NCBI RefSeq assembly: GCF_042432495.1
Contig: NZ_JBHLXC010000006.1
Coordinates: forward strand, 186,001-250,000
DNA: 64,000 bases
Source: Pseudochelatococcus lubricantis
GTDB taxonomy: Bacteria > Pseudomonadota > Alphaproteobacteria > Rhizobiales > Beijerinckiaceae
Reading direction: 5' to 3'
Shown here: positions 28,811 to 37,924 of the stretch, one piece after another
Position numbering within the stretch: position 1 is the first letter of the stretch
Layout: the number at the start of each line of letters is the position of its first letter
Position numbers and translations under genes: made by a program
The notes under the pieces: model-generated
Databases searched by the model: none
Seen by the model: only the letters and a program-made list of their open reading frames with translations
Told to the model about the DNA's origin: nothing

Positions 28811-28885
28811 CCCGTCTCCATCGGTAAGCAGACCAGGGTGTTTTGGAGAGCAGGTACTTGCCTGTCAACACCTTAGAGGTTGTTG

Positions 28886-28985
28886 GAGCGCGTTCCGATC
28901 AGATGGAATCATCTGAGCGATCAGAATTCGCTCAACATAAGGAAACCAGAATCTGTCCTGTTTCAACGTACACAGGACAGATTCT
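28886..28985. repeat. RIME-like two-hairpin repeat, copy with both hairpins intact
   Basis: Hairpin 1 spans 28886-28933, from GAGCGCGTTCC to ATTCGCTC, with GATC-containing arms. Hairpin 2 has perfect 14-bp arms, AGAATCTGTCCTGT at 28948-28961 and ACAGGACAGATTCT at 28972-28985, around a 10-base loop. The same pair of hairpins occurs in reverse order and orientation at 44323-44399. It lies upstream of phnF and downstream of the oxidoreductase gene ending at 29002, outside any coding sequence. Confidence 0.85.
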
Positions 28986-29001
28986 AGTGGCCATCTGCGC
29001 G

Positions 29002-29607
29002 CTATGTCCGGCTTTCCGGTTCGACGCCGAAGATGGCACGTCCGATCGTGTGCGCGGTATCGAGAGAGGACTCCGGAAAACCGGAGTCCGACGGAAGCAG
29101 GAACTCCGACCTCGCGACGGGTGCGCCGCAGTAGCCGAAAATGCCGTGTTCTATCTGCGCCTTCATGGCATCGAAATAACCGTGCCGCACATAGGTGTGC
29201 TGGTTGGCGCCGCCAAGAGCGACCAGATGAACCTGCAGGCGATGCAGCTTTTTCACCAGTCCGCCGGGGCCATCGTCATAGGCCCAGCCGTTGGTGAATA
29301 CCCGGTCGATCCAGCCCTTGAGCAGTCCGGGCATCGACCACCAATAGACGGGATAGACCAGCACGAGCGCATCCGCGCGCTCGATTCTCGCCTGTTCGGC
29401 GGCGACGTCTGGCGGTGGCGGCGCTTCCCGGAGATGAAGGGCGATATCGGCGCGGATGAAGCGCGGGTCGAATTTTTCGGCGGTTAGGTCCGCGATTTCG
29501 CAGGAATGCGAGGTGCCGGAGGAGACGACGCCCTCTGCTATCCGCGCGGCAACGGCGTGCGTCAGGGAGTTGGGATCAGGATGCGAGACAACGATGAGCG
29601 CGTGCAT
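29002..29607 (-). CDS. NAD(P)H dehydrogenase (quinone), flavodoxin-like fold
   Basis: With ATG 29607 (MHALIVVSHPDPNSLTHAVA) the protein has 201 residues. SHPDPNSLTHA is the phosphate loop of the FMN-binding NQO1/KefF family, and LVLVYPVYWWSMPGLLKGWIDRVFTNGWAY is its strongly conserved flavin-side motif. These enzymes reduce quinones or electrophiles with NAD(P)H in the cytosol. An 80-bp gap with a symmetrical site separates it from a divergent tetR gene, so it is probably repressed by that regulator and induced by a quinone or electrophile. Confidence 0.88.
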   Translation of the reverse strand: MHALIVVSHPDPNSLTHAVAARIAEGVVSSGTSHSCEIADLTAEKFDPRFIRADIALHLREAPPPPDVAAEQARIERADALVLVYPVYWWSMPGLLKGWIDRVFTNGWAYDDGPGGLVKKLHRLQVHLVALGGANQHTYVRHGYFDAMKAQIEHGIFGYCGAPVARSEFLLPSDSGFPESSLDTAHTIGRAIFGVEPESRT

Positions 29608-29651
29608 ATGCAGAGGCTCCGGCTGGCTGGTTGCGTTTGGCGGGTGAGTCT

Positions 29652-29684
29652 TATATACTTTCGGTAACCTACCTTTGGTATATA
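29652..29684. promoter_or_regulatory. Candidate TetR operator
   Basis: TATATAC at 29652-29658 and GTATATA at 29678-29684 are 7-bp inverted arms. Within them are two direct copies, ACTTTCGGTA (29657-29666) and ACCTTTGGTA (29671-29680), 14 bp apart. The site lies three bases before the tetR start and inside the divergent gap, where autoregulation would be expected. Confidence 0.55.
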
Positions 29685-29687
29685 GAT

Positions 29688-30326
29688 ATGTCAAGCGCAC
29701 CGCGGAAAATGCCGGAACTCCCTTCGCCATCCCGTCGTCGCCTGCCGCGGGAAGAACGGCTGCGACAGCTGCTGGATGTCTCCTGGCGTCTGGTCCGGGA
29801 CGAGGGCACGGACGCCTTGACGCTGGGGCGGCTCGCCGAGCAGGCGGGCGTCACCAAGCCCGTCGTGTACGACCACTTCGGCACGCGCAATGGCTTGCTG
29901 GCGGCGCTCTATGAGGATTTCGACGTACGCCAGACGGCCGTCATCGACGCGGCGCTTGAGAGGAGCGTACCGACCCTGGAAGGCAAGGCCGCGGTCATCG
30001 CCTCTTCCTACGTGAACTGCGTGCTCACGCAGGGCCGCGAGATATCCGGCGTACTCGCCGCGCTGGCGGGCGCCCCGGAGCTGGAGCGGATCAAGCGGGA
30101 ATACCGGTTGGCCTTCATCCGGAAGTGCCGAGGCGTGCTTGCGCCGTTCGCCGGGCGACAGGACATCGCGCCGGCGAGATTCTGGGCGATGCTCGGGGCG
30201 GCCGACGCCTTGTCCGAAGCTGCGGCGACCGGCGAGATCACGCCGCAGCAGGCGCAGGAGGAGCTTTTCGAAATCATCGTTGCCATGGTCAACCGGAACG
30301 CCGGGCAGACACCTCGCCTGCCGTGA
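29688..30326 (+). CDS. TetR/AcrR-family regulator
   Basis: The 212-residue protein from ATG 29688 has an N-terminal helix-turn-helix (TDALTLGRLAEQAGVTKPVVYDHFGTRNGLLAALYEDF) and an alpha-helical ligand domain with a C-terminal tetracyclin-repressor-like region. It is divergent from the flavodoxin-fold oxidoreductase gene, with which it shares an 80-bp promoter gap. It most likely represses that gene and itself. The inducer is unknown. Confidence 0.88.
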   Translation: MSSAPRKMPELPSPSRRRLPREERLRQLLDVSWRLVRDEGTDALTLGRLAEQAGVTKPVVYDHFGTRNGLLAALYEDFDVRQTAVIDAALERSVPTLEGKAAVIASSYVNCVLTQGREISGVLAALAGAPELERIKREYRLAFIRKCRGVLAPFAGRQDIAPARFWAMLGAADALSEAAATGEITPQQAQEELFEIIVAMVNRNAGQTPRLP

Positions 30327-30328
30327 AC

Positions 30329-30354
30329 GCCTGCCCGCATGACGGCAGGCTTTC
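30329..30354 (+). terminator. Terminator hairpin after tetR
   Basis: GCCTGCC at 30329-30335 and GGCAGGC at 30344-30350 form a 7-bp stem with an 8-base loop, followed by TTTC. It begins three bases after the tetR stop. The T-run is short, so it may be leaky. Confidence 0.5.
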
Positions 30355-30448
30355 ATGACTGACACGAAGCTGCTCCTCCCCGTCGCCGAAACCTGTGACC
30401 GATGGCCCTCATCCTGCGGCCCCCGGTGGGAAACCTGTCGGCAGGGGT

Positions 30449-31522
30449 TCAGCCGAGCGGCTTTCCGTCCGGATCGAAGGGTGTCCAGACTCCTTCAAGC
30501 CCCAGTTCCTTGATCGCGGCTTCCAGGTATTTCGGCTCGAACCAGCTTTCGGTTTCGACCGCCCGGCGGATAAGCCCGAACTCCTTCGACTTCTCCGCCT
30601 TCCTTGCATAAAGCGCGCGTGTGAACGGATCGAGCAACGGCGAGTGGCGCGCTTTCAGGCTGACGCCCTGAATGTCCCGTTCGAGAATCGAACGTGCCGT
30701 CCCCGACTTTTCCCATTCGTCGAGGATGGCCTGCCGGTTCTCCTCCAGGGAGGCGAAATGCGCACCACGGGTGAACGCCTTCACCAGGCGGGCAACGATT
30801 TCCGGCTGTGCCTGCTCGAATTCGCTGGTGACGAAAATCGACCCTATGCGGGCAGCCGAGGGCGTATCGTCGTTGCTGTTGTAAACAACCTTCACGAGCC
30901 CCTGATCTTCAAGCTGCAGGAATGTCACGCTGCCGAATGCCCCATCGATATCCTTGGTCGCCAATGCTGCATTCGTCGATGCGTTATCCAGATTGACGAT
31001 ATTCACGTCGCTCCACTTCAGGCCATGTGCGGCAAACACTTCGGCGACGGACAGATGCCCGTTCGTTCCCAGAAACACGGCTACCCGCTTGCCGCGTAAC
31101 TGCTCGATCTTCGTGATGTCCGATCCTGTGGGCACGGCCAGATAAACCGGCGTGCGCGTGCTGCTGACCAGCAGGATCTTGCTCTTGATCCCGTTTGCGC
31201 GGCCCACGATGGAGGGCAGGTCTCCCTGCGTGTACAGGTCGAGCTGCCGGTTGACCACGGCCTCGTTCACCGCCGGGCCTGCGCCCCGGAAGAAGTACCA
31301 CTCGATCTTGACGTTCGGCGTATCGCTGAATTCCTTCTCCGCGAGGCCCAGCGAATGCGAGACCGACAGCGAGCTGCCCTGGGAGAACGGCCGGTTATCG
31401 ACACCGATGCTCGCGAATCCGATCCTGACCACCAGCGGGTTCTGCGCGTGCACCGCGCCCGTCACCGCCACCAGCGTCGCCCCTGCCACGCCTCCGAGAA
31501 ACTGCCTGCGATCCATTGTCAT
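30449..31522 (-). CDS. ABC transporter periplasmic binding protein, sulfonate/nitrate type (SsuA-like)
   Basis: The protein has about 357 residues from ATG 31522 (AGGA close upstream) or 355 from ATG 31516. A twin-arginine-type signal is visible (MDRRQFLGGVAGATLVAVTGAVHA). The mature part has the SsuA/TauA/NrtA family layout with the hinge LRGKRVAVFLGTNGHLSVAEVFAAHGLKWSDVNIVNLDN. It should deliver cargo to the SsuBC-like subunits encoded divergently at 34493-36934. It follows two FMN-dependent monooxygenase genes on the same strand, which suggests that the cargo is a sulfonate, sulfone or aromatic compound that is oxidised after uptake. Confidence 0.85.
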   Translation of the reverse strand: MTMDRRQFLGGVAGATLVAVTGAVHAQNPLVVRIGFASIGVDNRPFSQGSSLSVSHSLGLAEKEFSDTPNVKIEWYFFRGAGPAVNEAVVNRQLDLYTQGDLPSIVGRANGIKSKILLVSSTRTPVYLAVPTGSDITKIEQLRGKRVAVFLGTNGHLSVAEVFAAHGLKWSDVNIVNLDNASTNAALATKDIDGAFGSVTFLQLEDQGLVKVVYNSNDDTPSAARIGSIFVTSEFEQAQPEIVARLVKAFTRGAHFASLEENRQAILDEWEKSGTARSILERDIQGVSLKARHSPLLDPFTRALYARKAEKSKEFGLIRRAVETESWFEPKYLEAAIKELGLEGVWTPFDPDGKPLG

Positions 31523-31558
31523 TTTCCTTTCGCTCATGAAAACGCCATCAACGTCGGT

Positions 31559-32914
31559 TCAGGCGGCTGTCGCTGCCGCCGCGATGCGGTTCGGCGGCGT
31601 TTTCAGGCCGAGATGGTCCCGCAGGGTCCGGCCCTCGTAGGCATCCCGGAACAGGCCGCGGCGCCGCAACTCGGGCACGACCAGTTCGATGAAATCGTCG
31701 AGACCGTGAGGTGATGGCGGCATGATGTTGAAGCCGTCGGCTCCGCGCTCGTGGAAGTAGCTCTCCAGCGCATCCGCGATTTCGTTCGGCGTGCCGACCA
31801 GCTGCCAATGTCCGCGCGCGCCGGCTATCTCCAGATAAAGCTCGCGGATCGTCAGGTTGCGCTTTCTCGCCAGATCGAGCAGCAGCACCCGCCGGCTGCG
31901 GTTCGCCTCCGTCTCGGGCGCGATGTCCGGCAACGGGCCGTCGAGCGGATAGCCGGACAGGTCGATCCCGCCCAGATGCGACTGGATGTAGTTCAGTCCG
32001 ACGACCGGATGAACCAGATCCTGCAGAACCTGGAACTTCTCCCGCGCTTCGGATTCAGTGCGGCCGATCACGGGAAATATGCCGGGGAGAATCTTGATGT
32101 CGTCCTCGTCACGCCCGTAGGAGCGCGCCTTTTCCTTCACATCGCCGTAGAATTCCTGCGCCTCGGCCAACGTCCGCTGGGCGGTGAACACGGCTTCGGC
32201 CGTCAGCGCGGCAAGCTCCCGGCCCGACGCGGAGGAGCCGGCCTGAATCAACACGGGACGGCCCTGAGGCGACCGCGCCACCGACAGCGGCCCGTCGACG
32301 CTGTAGTATTGCCCGCTGTGGTCGATGCGGTGAACCTTGCTGCGATCGACGAACCGGCCACTTGCCTTGTCGCCGAGAATGGCGTCGACTTCCCAGCTGT
32401 CCCACAGCTTCTGCACGACTTCCGCGTATTCGCGTGCCCGTGCATAACGCTCGTCATGCTGGCTGTAGCCCGGCGGATTGCTGAAGTTCTCACCTTCGAG
32501 CCGCGTGCCGGAGGTGACGAGATTCCAGCCCGCACGGCCGCCGCTGATATGATCGAGCGATGCGAAATAGCGCGCCAGATTGTATGGCTCGTTGAAGCTC
32601 GTCGACACCGTCGCCACAAGCCCGATTCGCTCCGTTACCGCCGCCAGCGCCGACAGCAGCGTCAGTGGCTCAAGAAGCGTGGCTCGCGTTGTGCGGCTGA
32701 TATAGTCGTAGTTCTCCGACGGAAGCGCCGCCTGATCGGCGAAGAAGATCAGATCGAAGCTTGCGGATTCGGCAAGCCTCGCCAGCCGCGTGTAATTCGC
32801 CAGATTGACGCCCGCGTCCGGCTGCGCATCCGGATGCCGCCACGCGGCCACATGATGGCCCGAAGGATGGAGGAACGCGCCGAGCGAAATCTTTTTGCCG
32901 TCTCTGTTCGTCAT
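31559..32914 (-). CDS. FMN-dependent monooxygenase, NtaA/SnaA/DszA family (copy 2)
   Basis: The 451-residue protein belongs to the bacterial-luciferase-like superfamily. ISLGAFLHPSGHHVAAWRHP at the N-terminus, LAESASFDLIFFADQAA, and GRAGWNLVTS are diagnostic of the nitrilotriacetate/dibenzothiophene-sulfone monooxygenase branch, which uses FMNH2 supplied by a separate reductase. It is a clear paralogue of the gene at 32921-34321, six bases upstream. The substrate cannot be predicted; members act on nitrilotriacetate, EDTA, sulfones and alkyl sulfides. No flavin reductase gene is adjacent, although a distant one may serve. Confidence 0.87.
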   Translation of the reverse strand: MTNRDGKKISLGAFLHPSGHHVAAWRHPDAQPDAGVNLANYTRLARLAESASFDLIFFADQAALPSENYDYISRTTRATLLEPLTLLSALAAVTERIGLVATVSTSFNEPYNLARYFASLDHISGGRAGWNLVTSGTRLEGENFSNPPGYSQHDERYARAREYAEVVQKLWDSWEVDAILGDKASGRFVDRSKVHRIDHSGQYYSVDGPLSVARSPQGRPVLIQAGSSASGRELAALTAEAVFTAQRTLAEAQEFYGDVKEKARSYGRDEDDIKILPGIFPVIGRTESEAREKFQVLQDLVHPVVGLNYIQSHLGGIDLSGYPLDGPLPDIAPETEANRSRRVLLLDLARKRNLTIRELYLEIAGARGHWQLVGTPNEIADALESYFHERGADGFNIMPPSPHGLDDFIELVVPELRRRGLFRDAYEGRTLRDHLGLKTPPNRIAAAATAA

Positions 32915-32920
32915 GTTCTG

Positions 32921-34321
32921 TTACTCCGCTGCCGCTTCGGAATAGGACGATCCTGCCGCGATCGGCGCGAACCGCCGCCGCCCCGACGGGCGGGCAAGGC
33001 CGAGATGGTCCCGTAACGTCCGGCCGCCGTATTCGGTCCGGAACAGTCCGCGCCTGCGCAGCTCGGGGATCACCAGTTCGATGAAGTCGTCGAGGCCCCA
33101 CTCCAGTTGCGGTGCCATGACATTGAAGCCGTCCGCCGCCTCGTTGCGGAAGTAATACTCAAGCTGATCGGCGATTTCGGCAGCGGTGCCGACCAGTTGC
33201 CAATGCCCGCGCGCGCCGGCGATATGCAGATAAAGCTGCCGGATGGAATAATTCTCGCGGCGCGCGAGTTCGAGCAGCAGCTTCTGGCGGCTCTTGCCGG
33301 AGTTGGTTTCGGGAACCTCCGGCAGCGGCCCGTCCAGCGGATAGGCCGACAGATCGATCCCGCCCGCAACGGTCTTCAGAAGCCCCAGGCCGACCACCGG
33401 ATCGACCAGATTCTGCAGGGATTCGAATTTTTCCCGGGCCTCCGCCTCGGTGCGTCCGACGACAGGAAAGACGCCGGGCAGGATTTTCAGTTCATCGGGA
33501 TGGCGGCCATACTTTCCGAGCCTGCCCTTCACGTCGCCATAATAGTCCCGCGCCTCGGAAAAGCTCTGGTAGGCGACAAACACGGCTTCGGCGGTACGGG
33601 CCGCCGTCTCGCGCCCGTCGTCGGAGGAGCCCGCCTGCACCAGCACCGGCCGCCCCTGCGGCGAGGGCGGCACGTTGAGCGGCCCGCGCACGTTGAAATA
33701 ATGCCCCTCATGGTGCAGCGGGTGGAGGCCCTCCTTGTCGAAAAGAACGCCGGAAGCCTTGTCGTAGCGCAGGGCCGATGCATCGAGGCTGCCCCACAGT
33801 CCGTCGACGACCTCGGCGAACTCCGCCGCCCGGCGGTACCTCTCCGCATGCGGAACCGGTCCGTGCTGCCCGAAGTTGCCCGGGTCGGACTCGTTCGAGG
33901 ACGTGACAAGGTTCCATCCCGCCCGCCCGCCGCTCAGGAGATCGAGAGAGGCGAACCGGCGCGCGATGTTGAATGGATCGTTATATGTCGTCGACGCGGT
34001 GCCGACCAGACCGATCCTTTCCGTCACCGCCGCCAGCGCCGACAGGAGCGTCAACGGCTCAAGCCGGACGCCGCGTTCCTCGAAGGGAAACGACGGGCTG
34101 TCAAAACCCCGGATGGATGCGGAATCCGCCAGAAAAACCAGATCGAACTTCGCTGCTTCCGCCGCTTTGGCCGCGCGCACGTAGTGCCCGAAATCGAGGC
34201 CGGCGGCCCGCGGCGACGCGGGATCGCGCCAGGCAGCGATGTGGTGCCCCGACTCCAGCAGAAACGCCCCGAGACTCAATTGTCGGCCCGCTCGAAGGCC
34301 CGTTCCATTTCCATCAGTCAT
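32921..34321 (-). CDS. FMN-dependent monooxygenase, NtaA/SnaA/DszA family (copy 1)
   Basis: At 466 residues this is the first of two tandem paralogues. It shares LSLGAFLLESGHHIAAWRDP, AAEAAKFDLVFLADSA and GRAGWNLVTSSNESDPGNFG with the family. The C-terminus is slightly longer than in copy 2 and rich in Ala and Ser. It heads the minus-strand operon (two monooxygenases, then the binding protein) and is divergent from the ABC subunits across 171 bp. The two enzymes could act in sequence or on related substrates after import. Confidence 0.87.
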   Translation of the reverse strand: MTDGNGTGLRAGRQLSLGAFLLESGHHIAAWRDPASPRAAGLDFGHYVRAAKAAEAAKFDLVFLADSASIRGFDSPSFPFEERGVRLEPLTLLSALAAVTERIGLVGTASTTYNDPFNIARRFASLDLLSGGRAGWNLVTSSNESDPGNFGQHGPVPHAERYRRAAEFAEVVDGLWGSLDASALRYDKASGVLFDKEGLHPLHHEGHYFNVRGPLNVPPSPQGRPVLVQAGSSDDGRETAARTAEAVFVAYQSFSEARDYYGDVKGRLGKYGRHPDELKILPGVFPVVGRTEAEAREKFESLQNLVDPVVGLGLLKTVAGGIDLSAYPLDGPLPEVPETNSGKSRQKLLLELARRENYSIRQLYLHIAGARGHWQLVGTAAEIADQLEYYFRNEAADGFNVMAPQLEWGLDDFIELVIPELRRRGLFRTEYGGRTLRDHLGLARPSGRRRFAPIAAGSSYSEAAAE

Positions 34322-34492
34322 GATCGAACTCCATCCGGGTTACCTCGTTACCTCGACCAGACGGTTCCCGAACCGCCGCCATCCCGGAAATCACGATATT
34401 ATCTATAGACATTATGAAATATCAAGCCTACCATCCGTGATGAAATCAATCGGTGACACCAGGGTCCCAGCACACCGACAGGGGAGATTGTC
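34322..34492. promoter_or_regulatory. Divergent promoter region of the monooxygenase and Ssu-like operons
   Basis: The 171-bp gap is A+T-rich around 34395-34445. GATATT at 34395-34400 and AATATC at 34418-34423 form a dyad with a 17-base centre, a possible site for a LysR-type or other regulator. No regulator gene is adjacent. Transcription is expected outward in both directions. Confidence 0.4.
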
Positions 34493-35317
34493 ATGCCAGG
34501 CTCGCCAGATCCCTCCGCCCGGCCCGGATACCTGTCGATCAGGCATCTCAACAAAGTCTTCCGGGTCAACGACAGACGCCTGCAGGCGCTTCTCGACATC
34601 AACCTCGATGTCGAACAGGGCAGCTTCGTCACGATCGTCGGCGCCAGCGGCTGCGGCAAGTCGACCCTGCTACGCATCGTTGCCGGACTTGAAACCGGGG
34701 AGGGGACCGTCATCCACGATGGCAAGCCTGTGGAGGAACCCAGCCTGAATCGCGGTCTCGTCTTTCAGGAGGCCAGGCTCTTTCCGTGGCTCACCGTCGA
34801 GCAGAATGTCGCCCTCGGCCTTGAGAACGCATCTGCCGATGCCAGGACCAGAGAGCGGCTCGTGCGGGAACATCTTGAACTCGTCTCGCTGACCGACTTC
34901 GCCAAAGCCTATCCCCGGCAGCTTTCCGGCGGCATGGCGCAACGGGTCGCCATCGCCCGGGGGATCGTCAACCGTCCCGGGCTTCTGCTCCTCGACGAGC
35001 CCTTCGGTGCCCTTGACGCCTTCACCCGTGCCCACCTGCAGGACGAGCTGCAACACATCTGGGAGCACGAACACCTCACCGCGCTGCTGGTCACGCACGA
35101 TGTCGACGAGGCCGTCCTGCTCGGCAACCGCGTCGTTGTCATGTCGCCGCGGCCGGGGCGCATCGCCAGAGTTATCGACATTCCGCTGGCATATCCGCGC
35201 GACAGGCGTTCTCCCGATCTTATCTACTTCCGCAACCAGATACTCGACGAGCTGGATGTCATTCGCGGCCCCAGGCCGGTGACGGGAAAAGCCCGCGACA
35301 TCAAGGTGCCCGCCTGA
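34493..35317 (+). CDS. ABC transporter ATP-binding protein, SsuB/TauB-like
   Basis: The 274-residue ATPase starts at ATG 34493 after GGGGAG. Walker A is GASGCGKS (50-57), the Q-loop VFQEARLFPWLTVEQNV, the signature LSGGMAQRVAIARGI and Walker B LLLLDEPFGALDAFTR. FQEARLFPW is the hallmark of the nitrate/sulfonate/taurine ATPases. It overlaps the first permease gene by one base. It powers the importer whose binding protein is encoded at 30449-31522. Confidence 0.9.
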   Translation: MPGSPDPSARPGYLSIRHLNKVFRVNDRRLQALLDINLDVEQGSFVTIVGASGCGKSTLLRIVAGLETGEGTVIHDGKPVEEPSLNRGLVFQEARLFPWLTVEQNVALGLENASADARTRERLVREHLELVSLTDFAKAYPRQLSGGMAQRVAIARGIVNRPGLLLLDEPFGALDAFTRAHLQDELQHIWEHEHLTALLVTHDVDEAVLLGNRVVVMSPRPGRIARVIDIPLAYPRDRRSPDLIYFRNQILDELDVIRGPRPVTGKARDIKVPA

Positions 35318-36135
35318 TGACCGATATTGTATCTTCGCCGATATCCACGCCCTCGGTTCCGTGGCTGGAGCGCGTGCAGCGTGTCGTGACAGCGTTTGCG
35401 ATACCGCTCGCGTTCCCGGCAGTTCTGGTCCTGCTGTGGCATCTGGCCTCGACCTACGAGCTGATGCCCGAACAGATCCTGCCGTATCCGGCTTACGTCT
35501 GGGACGCGGCGGTCGATGCCATCGTCGGCGGAGATCTTCTGAAGCAGATCAGCTTCAGTGCCGGCCGCGTCACGGCCGGCTTCATCGCCGGCGCCGTGGC
35601 TGGCCTCGTCCTCGGGTTCGCCATGGGTTTCTGGCACTGGCTCGACGATCACGTCCGGCCACTTTTCACGGCGATTTCGCAGGTTCCCACCATCGGATGG
35701 ATCCCGCTGCTGATGCTCTTTCTCGGCCTCGGCGAGGCACTCAAGATCGTCATCATCGCCAAGGCGGCGTTCATACCCATCGTGATGAACTCGTCCGCGG
35801 CGTTGCGCTCCATACCGCCTGGATACCTTGAGGTCGCCAGAATTTTCCGCTTCAACAAGCTCCAGCGCCTGCGCCTCGTCATTCTCCCCGCCACGGTTCC
35901 GCCGGTGTTCACCGGCATCCGCTATGGCCTGACCAAGGCGTGGACCGCTCTCGTCGCCGTCGAGCTGCTCGCCTCGTCGGAAGGGCTCGGTTATCAGCTC
36001 AACTGGGCGCGCCAGATGTTCTGGCTCGACACCATGATCTTTTCGATGATCCTCATTGGCCTTGTCGGTTTCGTCATGGACCATATCCTGGCCCGCATCG
36101 AAGTCCGGCTGCAGCGCTGGAAACTGACCGACTGA
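35317..36135 (+). CDS. ABC transporter permease, SsuC/TauC-like (first of two)
   Basis: The 272-residue permease has about six membrane helices and the coupling loop SIPPGYLEVARIFRFNKLQRLRLVILPATVPPVFTGIRYGLTKAWTALVAVE. Most Ssu systems have a single permease acting as a homodimer; here a second permease gene follows four bases later, so the pore is probably a heterodimer. It is translationally coupled to the ATPase gene. Confidence 0.88.
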   Translation: MTDIVSSPISTPSVPWLERVQRVVTAFAIPLAFPAVLVLLWHLASTYELMPEQILPYPAYVWDAAVDAIVGGDLLKQISFSAGRVTAGFIAGAVAGLVLGFAMGFWHWLDDHVRPLFTAISQVPTIGWIPLLMLFLGLGEALKIVIIAKAAFIPIVMNSSAALRSIPPGYLEVARIFRFNKLQRLRLVILPATVPPVFTGIRYGLTKAWTALVAVELLASSEGLGYQLNWARQMFWLDTMIFSMILIGLVGFVMDHILARIEVRLQRWKLTD

Positions 36136-36139
36136 ACCG

Positions 36140-36934
36140 ATGACCGACACACTCAACGTCCCCGATCGTCACGCCGGCCGCAAATCGCTCAACATCCCGC
36201 GCGGATGGCGATTGCCGATCCTGCTGCTGATTCTCTGGCAGGTATCGAGCGAGCTCGGCCTGATCGACCGCCGCTTCCTTCCCCCCTTGCAGGATATCGT
36301 CGCCGCGGGCTGGAAGGAATTGACGGAGGGCGATCTGCTCGTGCATATCGCCGCCAGTCTGGGCCGCGATATCGCCGGCTTCGTCATGGGCAGCATCGCC
36401 GGCGTCGCCTTCGGCACGCTTCTCGGCATTTCGAAGATCGCCGACCGCTTTATCGGCCCCACCTTCCACGGCCTCAAGCAGATCGCGGTGCTTGCCTGGA
36501 TCCCGATCATCTCCGTGTGGTTCGGCTTCGCGGAGAGCGCGAAGATCGCCTTCGTCACGCTCGCAGCCTTTCTGCCGGTGGCGCTGAACACGATCGAGGG
36601 CATGCAGTCCATCTCGCCTCAAATCATCGAGGTGGGGCGCTCCCTCTGCTTCACCCGGCGGCAGATATTCCTGCGCGCCCGCCTGCCGTCGGCACTTCCC
36701 TCGATCATGACGGGCATTCACCTCGCCCTGATCTATTCATGGCTGGCGACAGTCGGCGCTGAATACTTCATGGCGGTGGGGCCCGGACTTGGCGGACTGA
36801 TCATCTCGGGGCGCGAGCACTTTGAGATGGACGTCGTCATGCTGGGCGTGCTCCTGCTCGGCCTTATCGGGTACAGCCTGAACAAGATCGCCGAAACCGT
36901 GGAAGCCCGTCTTCTACGCTGGAGAGACGGATGA
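36140..36934 (+). CDS. ABC transporter permease, SsuC/TauC-like (second of two)
   Basis: The 264-residue protein is homologous to the preceding permease, with the loop SISPQIIEVGRSLCFTRRQIFLRARLPSALPSIMTGIHLALIYSWLATVGAEYF. It is shorter at the N-terminus. Together the two permeases should form the transmembrane channel. It is the last plus-strand gene before a convergent PHP-domain gene. Confidence 0.88.
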   Translation: MTDTLNVPDRHAGRKSLNIPRGWRLPILLLILWQVSSELGLIDRRFLPPLQDIVAAGWKELTEGDLLVHIAASLGRDIAGFVMGSIAGVAFGTLLGISKIADRFIGPTFHGLKQIAVLAWIPIISVWFGFAESAKIAFVTLAAFLPVALNTIEGMQSISPQIIEVGRSLCFTRRQIFLRARLPSALPSIMTGIHLALIYSWLATVGAEYFMAVGPGLGGLIISGREHFEMDVVMLGVLLLGLIGYSLNKIAETVEARLLRWRDG

Positions 36935-37003
36935 TGCCGGTTGCCGATGACGGCATGGAACCGCCCCAGACGACGGGCGCGGGGCCCGTCGCGCGGGCGA
37001 GGT

Positions 37004-37924
37004 TCAGACGGGTGTGGCGAGGGAGGCCATCCAGACGGGGTTCGACCATGCCCGCCTGCCGTCCTCACCGGTGATCACGATCCGGAACCAAGGACTGGCA
37101 GTCAGCGGTTCGAGGGGCAGGACCGCCCGCGTCATGGAGTCCGCGAACTTGTAGCTCATCTTGAAGCCGCAGCCGACCGCGAGAACCCCTTTGACAGGCG
37201 AGCAGGAAACCTCGATCGAATCGCCGGTTACGGCGATGGCCTCGATGCGGGGACCCTGGGTCGAGTAGAACTGGCCGGCTTTCAGCGCTTCCAGAATGTC
37301 GTCCGGCTCGTTCGCGCCCGCCTTCAGCTCGATCCACGCGCCACCGAAATCGGGCGAGCGGAAATGCGCGTCGTCACAGGCATAGGCGAGCAGGCGGTGC
37401 CCCTTGTCGAGCATGCCGTCCAGCAGATAGGCGCCATCGCCTTTGTCGTGCATCTGCTGGCAGCCATGGTTGTAGATTTCGACGGCGTGAGCGGCGTCGA
37501 GCGTTTCGGCGTCGGCGAGCGAGAGGCTGTACCAGGCCGGGTGCGGCATGCCCACGAAGGCGCCGGCCTCCCGCGCCCGCCGCGCCAGCGCGGGACCCGT
37601 TTCCTCCGGCGTCGGGGGTGCGAAATCGGGCGGCAGGCCGACCGCCACGATGTGCCACAGGTCGCTCATTTCCGTTCGCGGCGCATGGAGTTCCGCGCCC
37701 AGCAGGGTCGTGAACCGCTGGTCCCGAAAGCTGCGCGTATCGACGAGCGGCCAGTCGTATCGGGCCAGAAAGTGATCCGTGATCGCGAGAAAGTCGTAGC
37801 CCGCGTCACGATAGAGGCCAATCACCTGCTCGGTCGGCAGTTTGCCGTCGGAGCGTGTCGTGTGCGTATGCAGATTGCCCCGCAGAAAGCGGCCGGGCGC
37901 TGTGAACAAGGGAAGAGTGGTCAT
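37004..37924 (-). CDS. PHP-domain metal-dependent phosphoesterase-like protein
   Basis: Starting at ATG 37924, with AAGGA eight bases upstream, the protein has 306 residues. The PHP metal ligands are visible in NLHTHTTRSDGKLPTEQ (His19, His21) and AITDH, with further His/Asp residues in GMPHPAWYSLSLAD, EIYNHG and YACDDAH. About 75 C-terminal residues form a separate beta-rich tail. PHP proteins are cytosolic phosphoesterases acting on small phosphates, polyphosphates or DNA ends. The gene stands alone, convergent with the Ssu-like permease gene, and the substrate is not known. Confidence 0.8.
   Translation of the reverse strand: MTTLPLFTAPGRFLRGNLHTHTTRSDGKLPTEQVIGLYRDAGYDFLAITDHFLARYDWPLVDTRSFRDQRFTTLLGAELHAPRTEMSDLWHIVAVGLPPDFAPPTPEETGPALARRAREAGAFVGMPHPAWYSLSLADAETLDAAHAVEIYNHGCQQMHDKGDGAYLLDGMLDKGHRLLAYACDDAHFRSPDFGGAWIELKAGANEPDDILEALKAGQFYSTQGPRIEAIAVTGDSIEVSCSPVKGVLAVGCGFKMSYKFADSMTRAVLPLEPLTASPWFRIVITGEDGRRAWSNPVWMASLATPV

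Noticed and set aside
36971..36991. Terminator between the second SsuC-like gene and the PHP gene
   Set aside because: CGACGGG and CCCGTCG pair well, but the flanks are GC-rich with no T-run, so termination cannot be supported.
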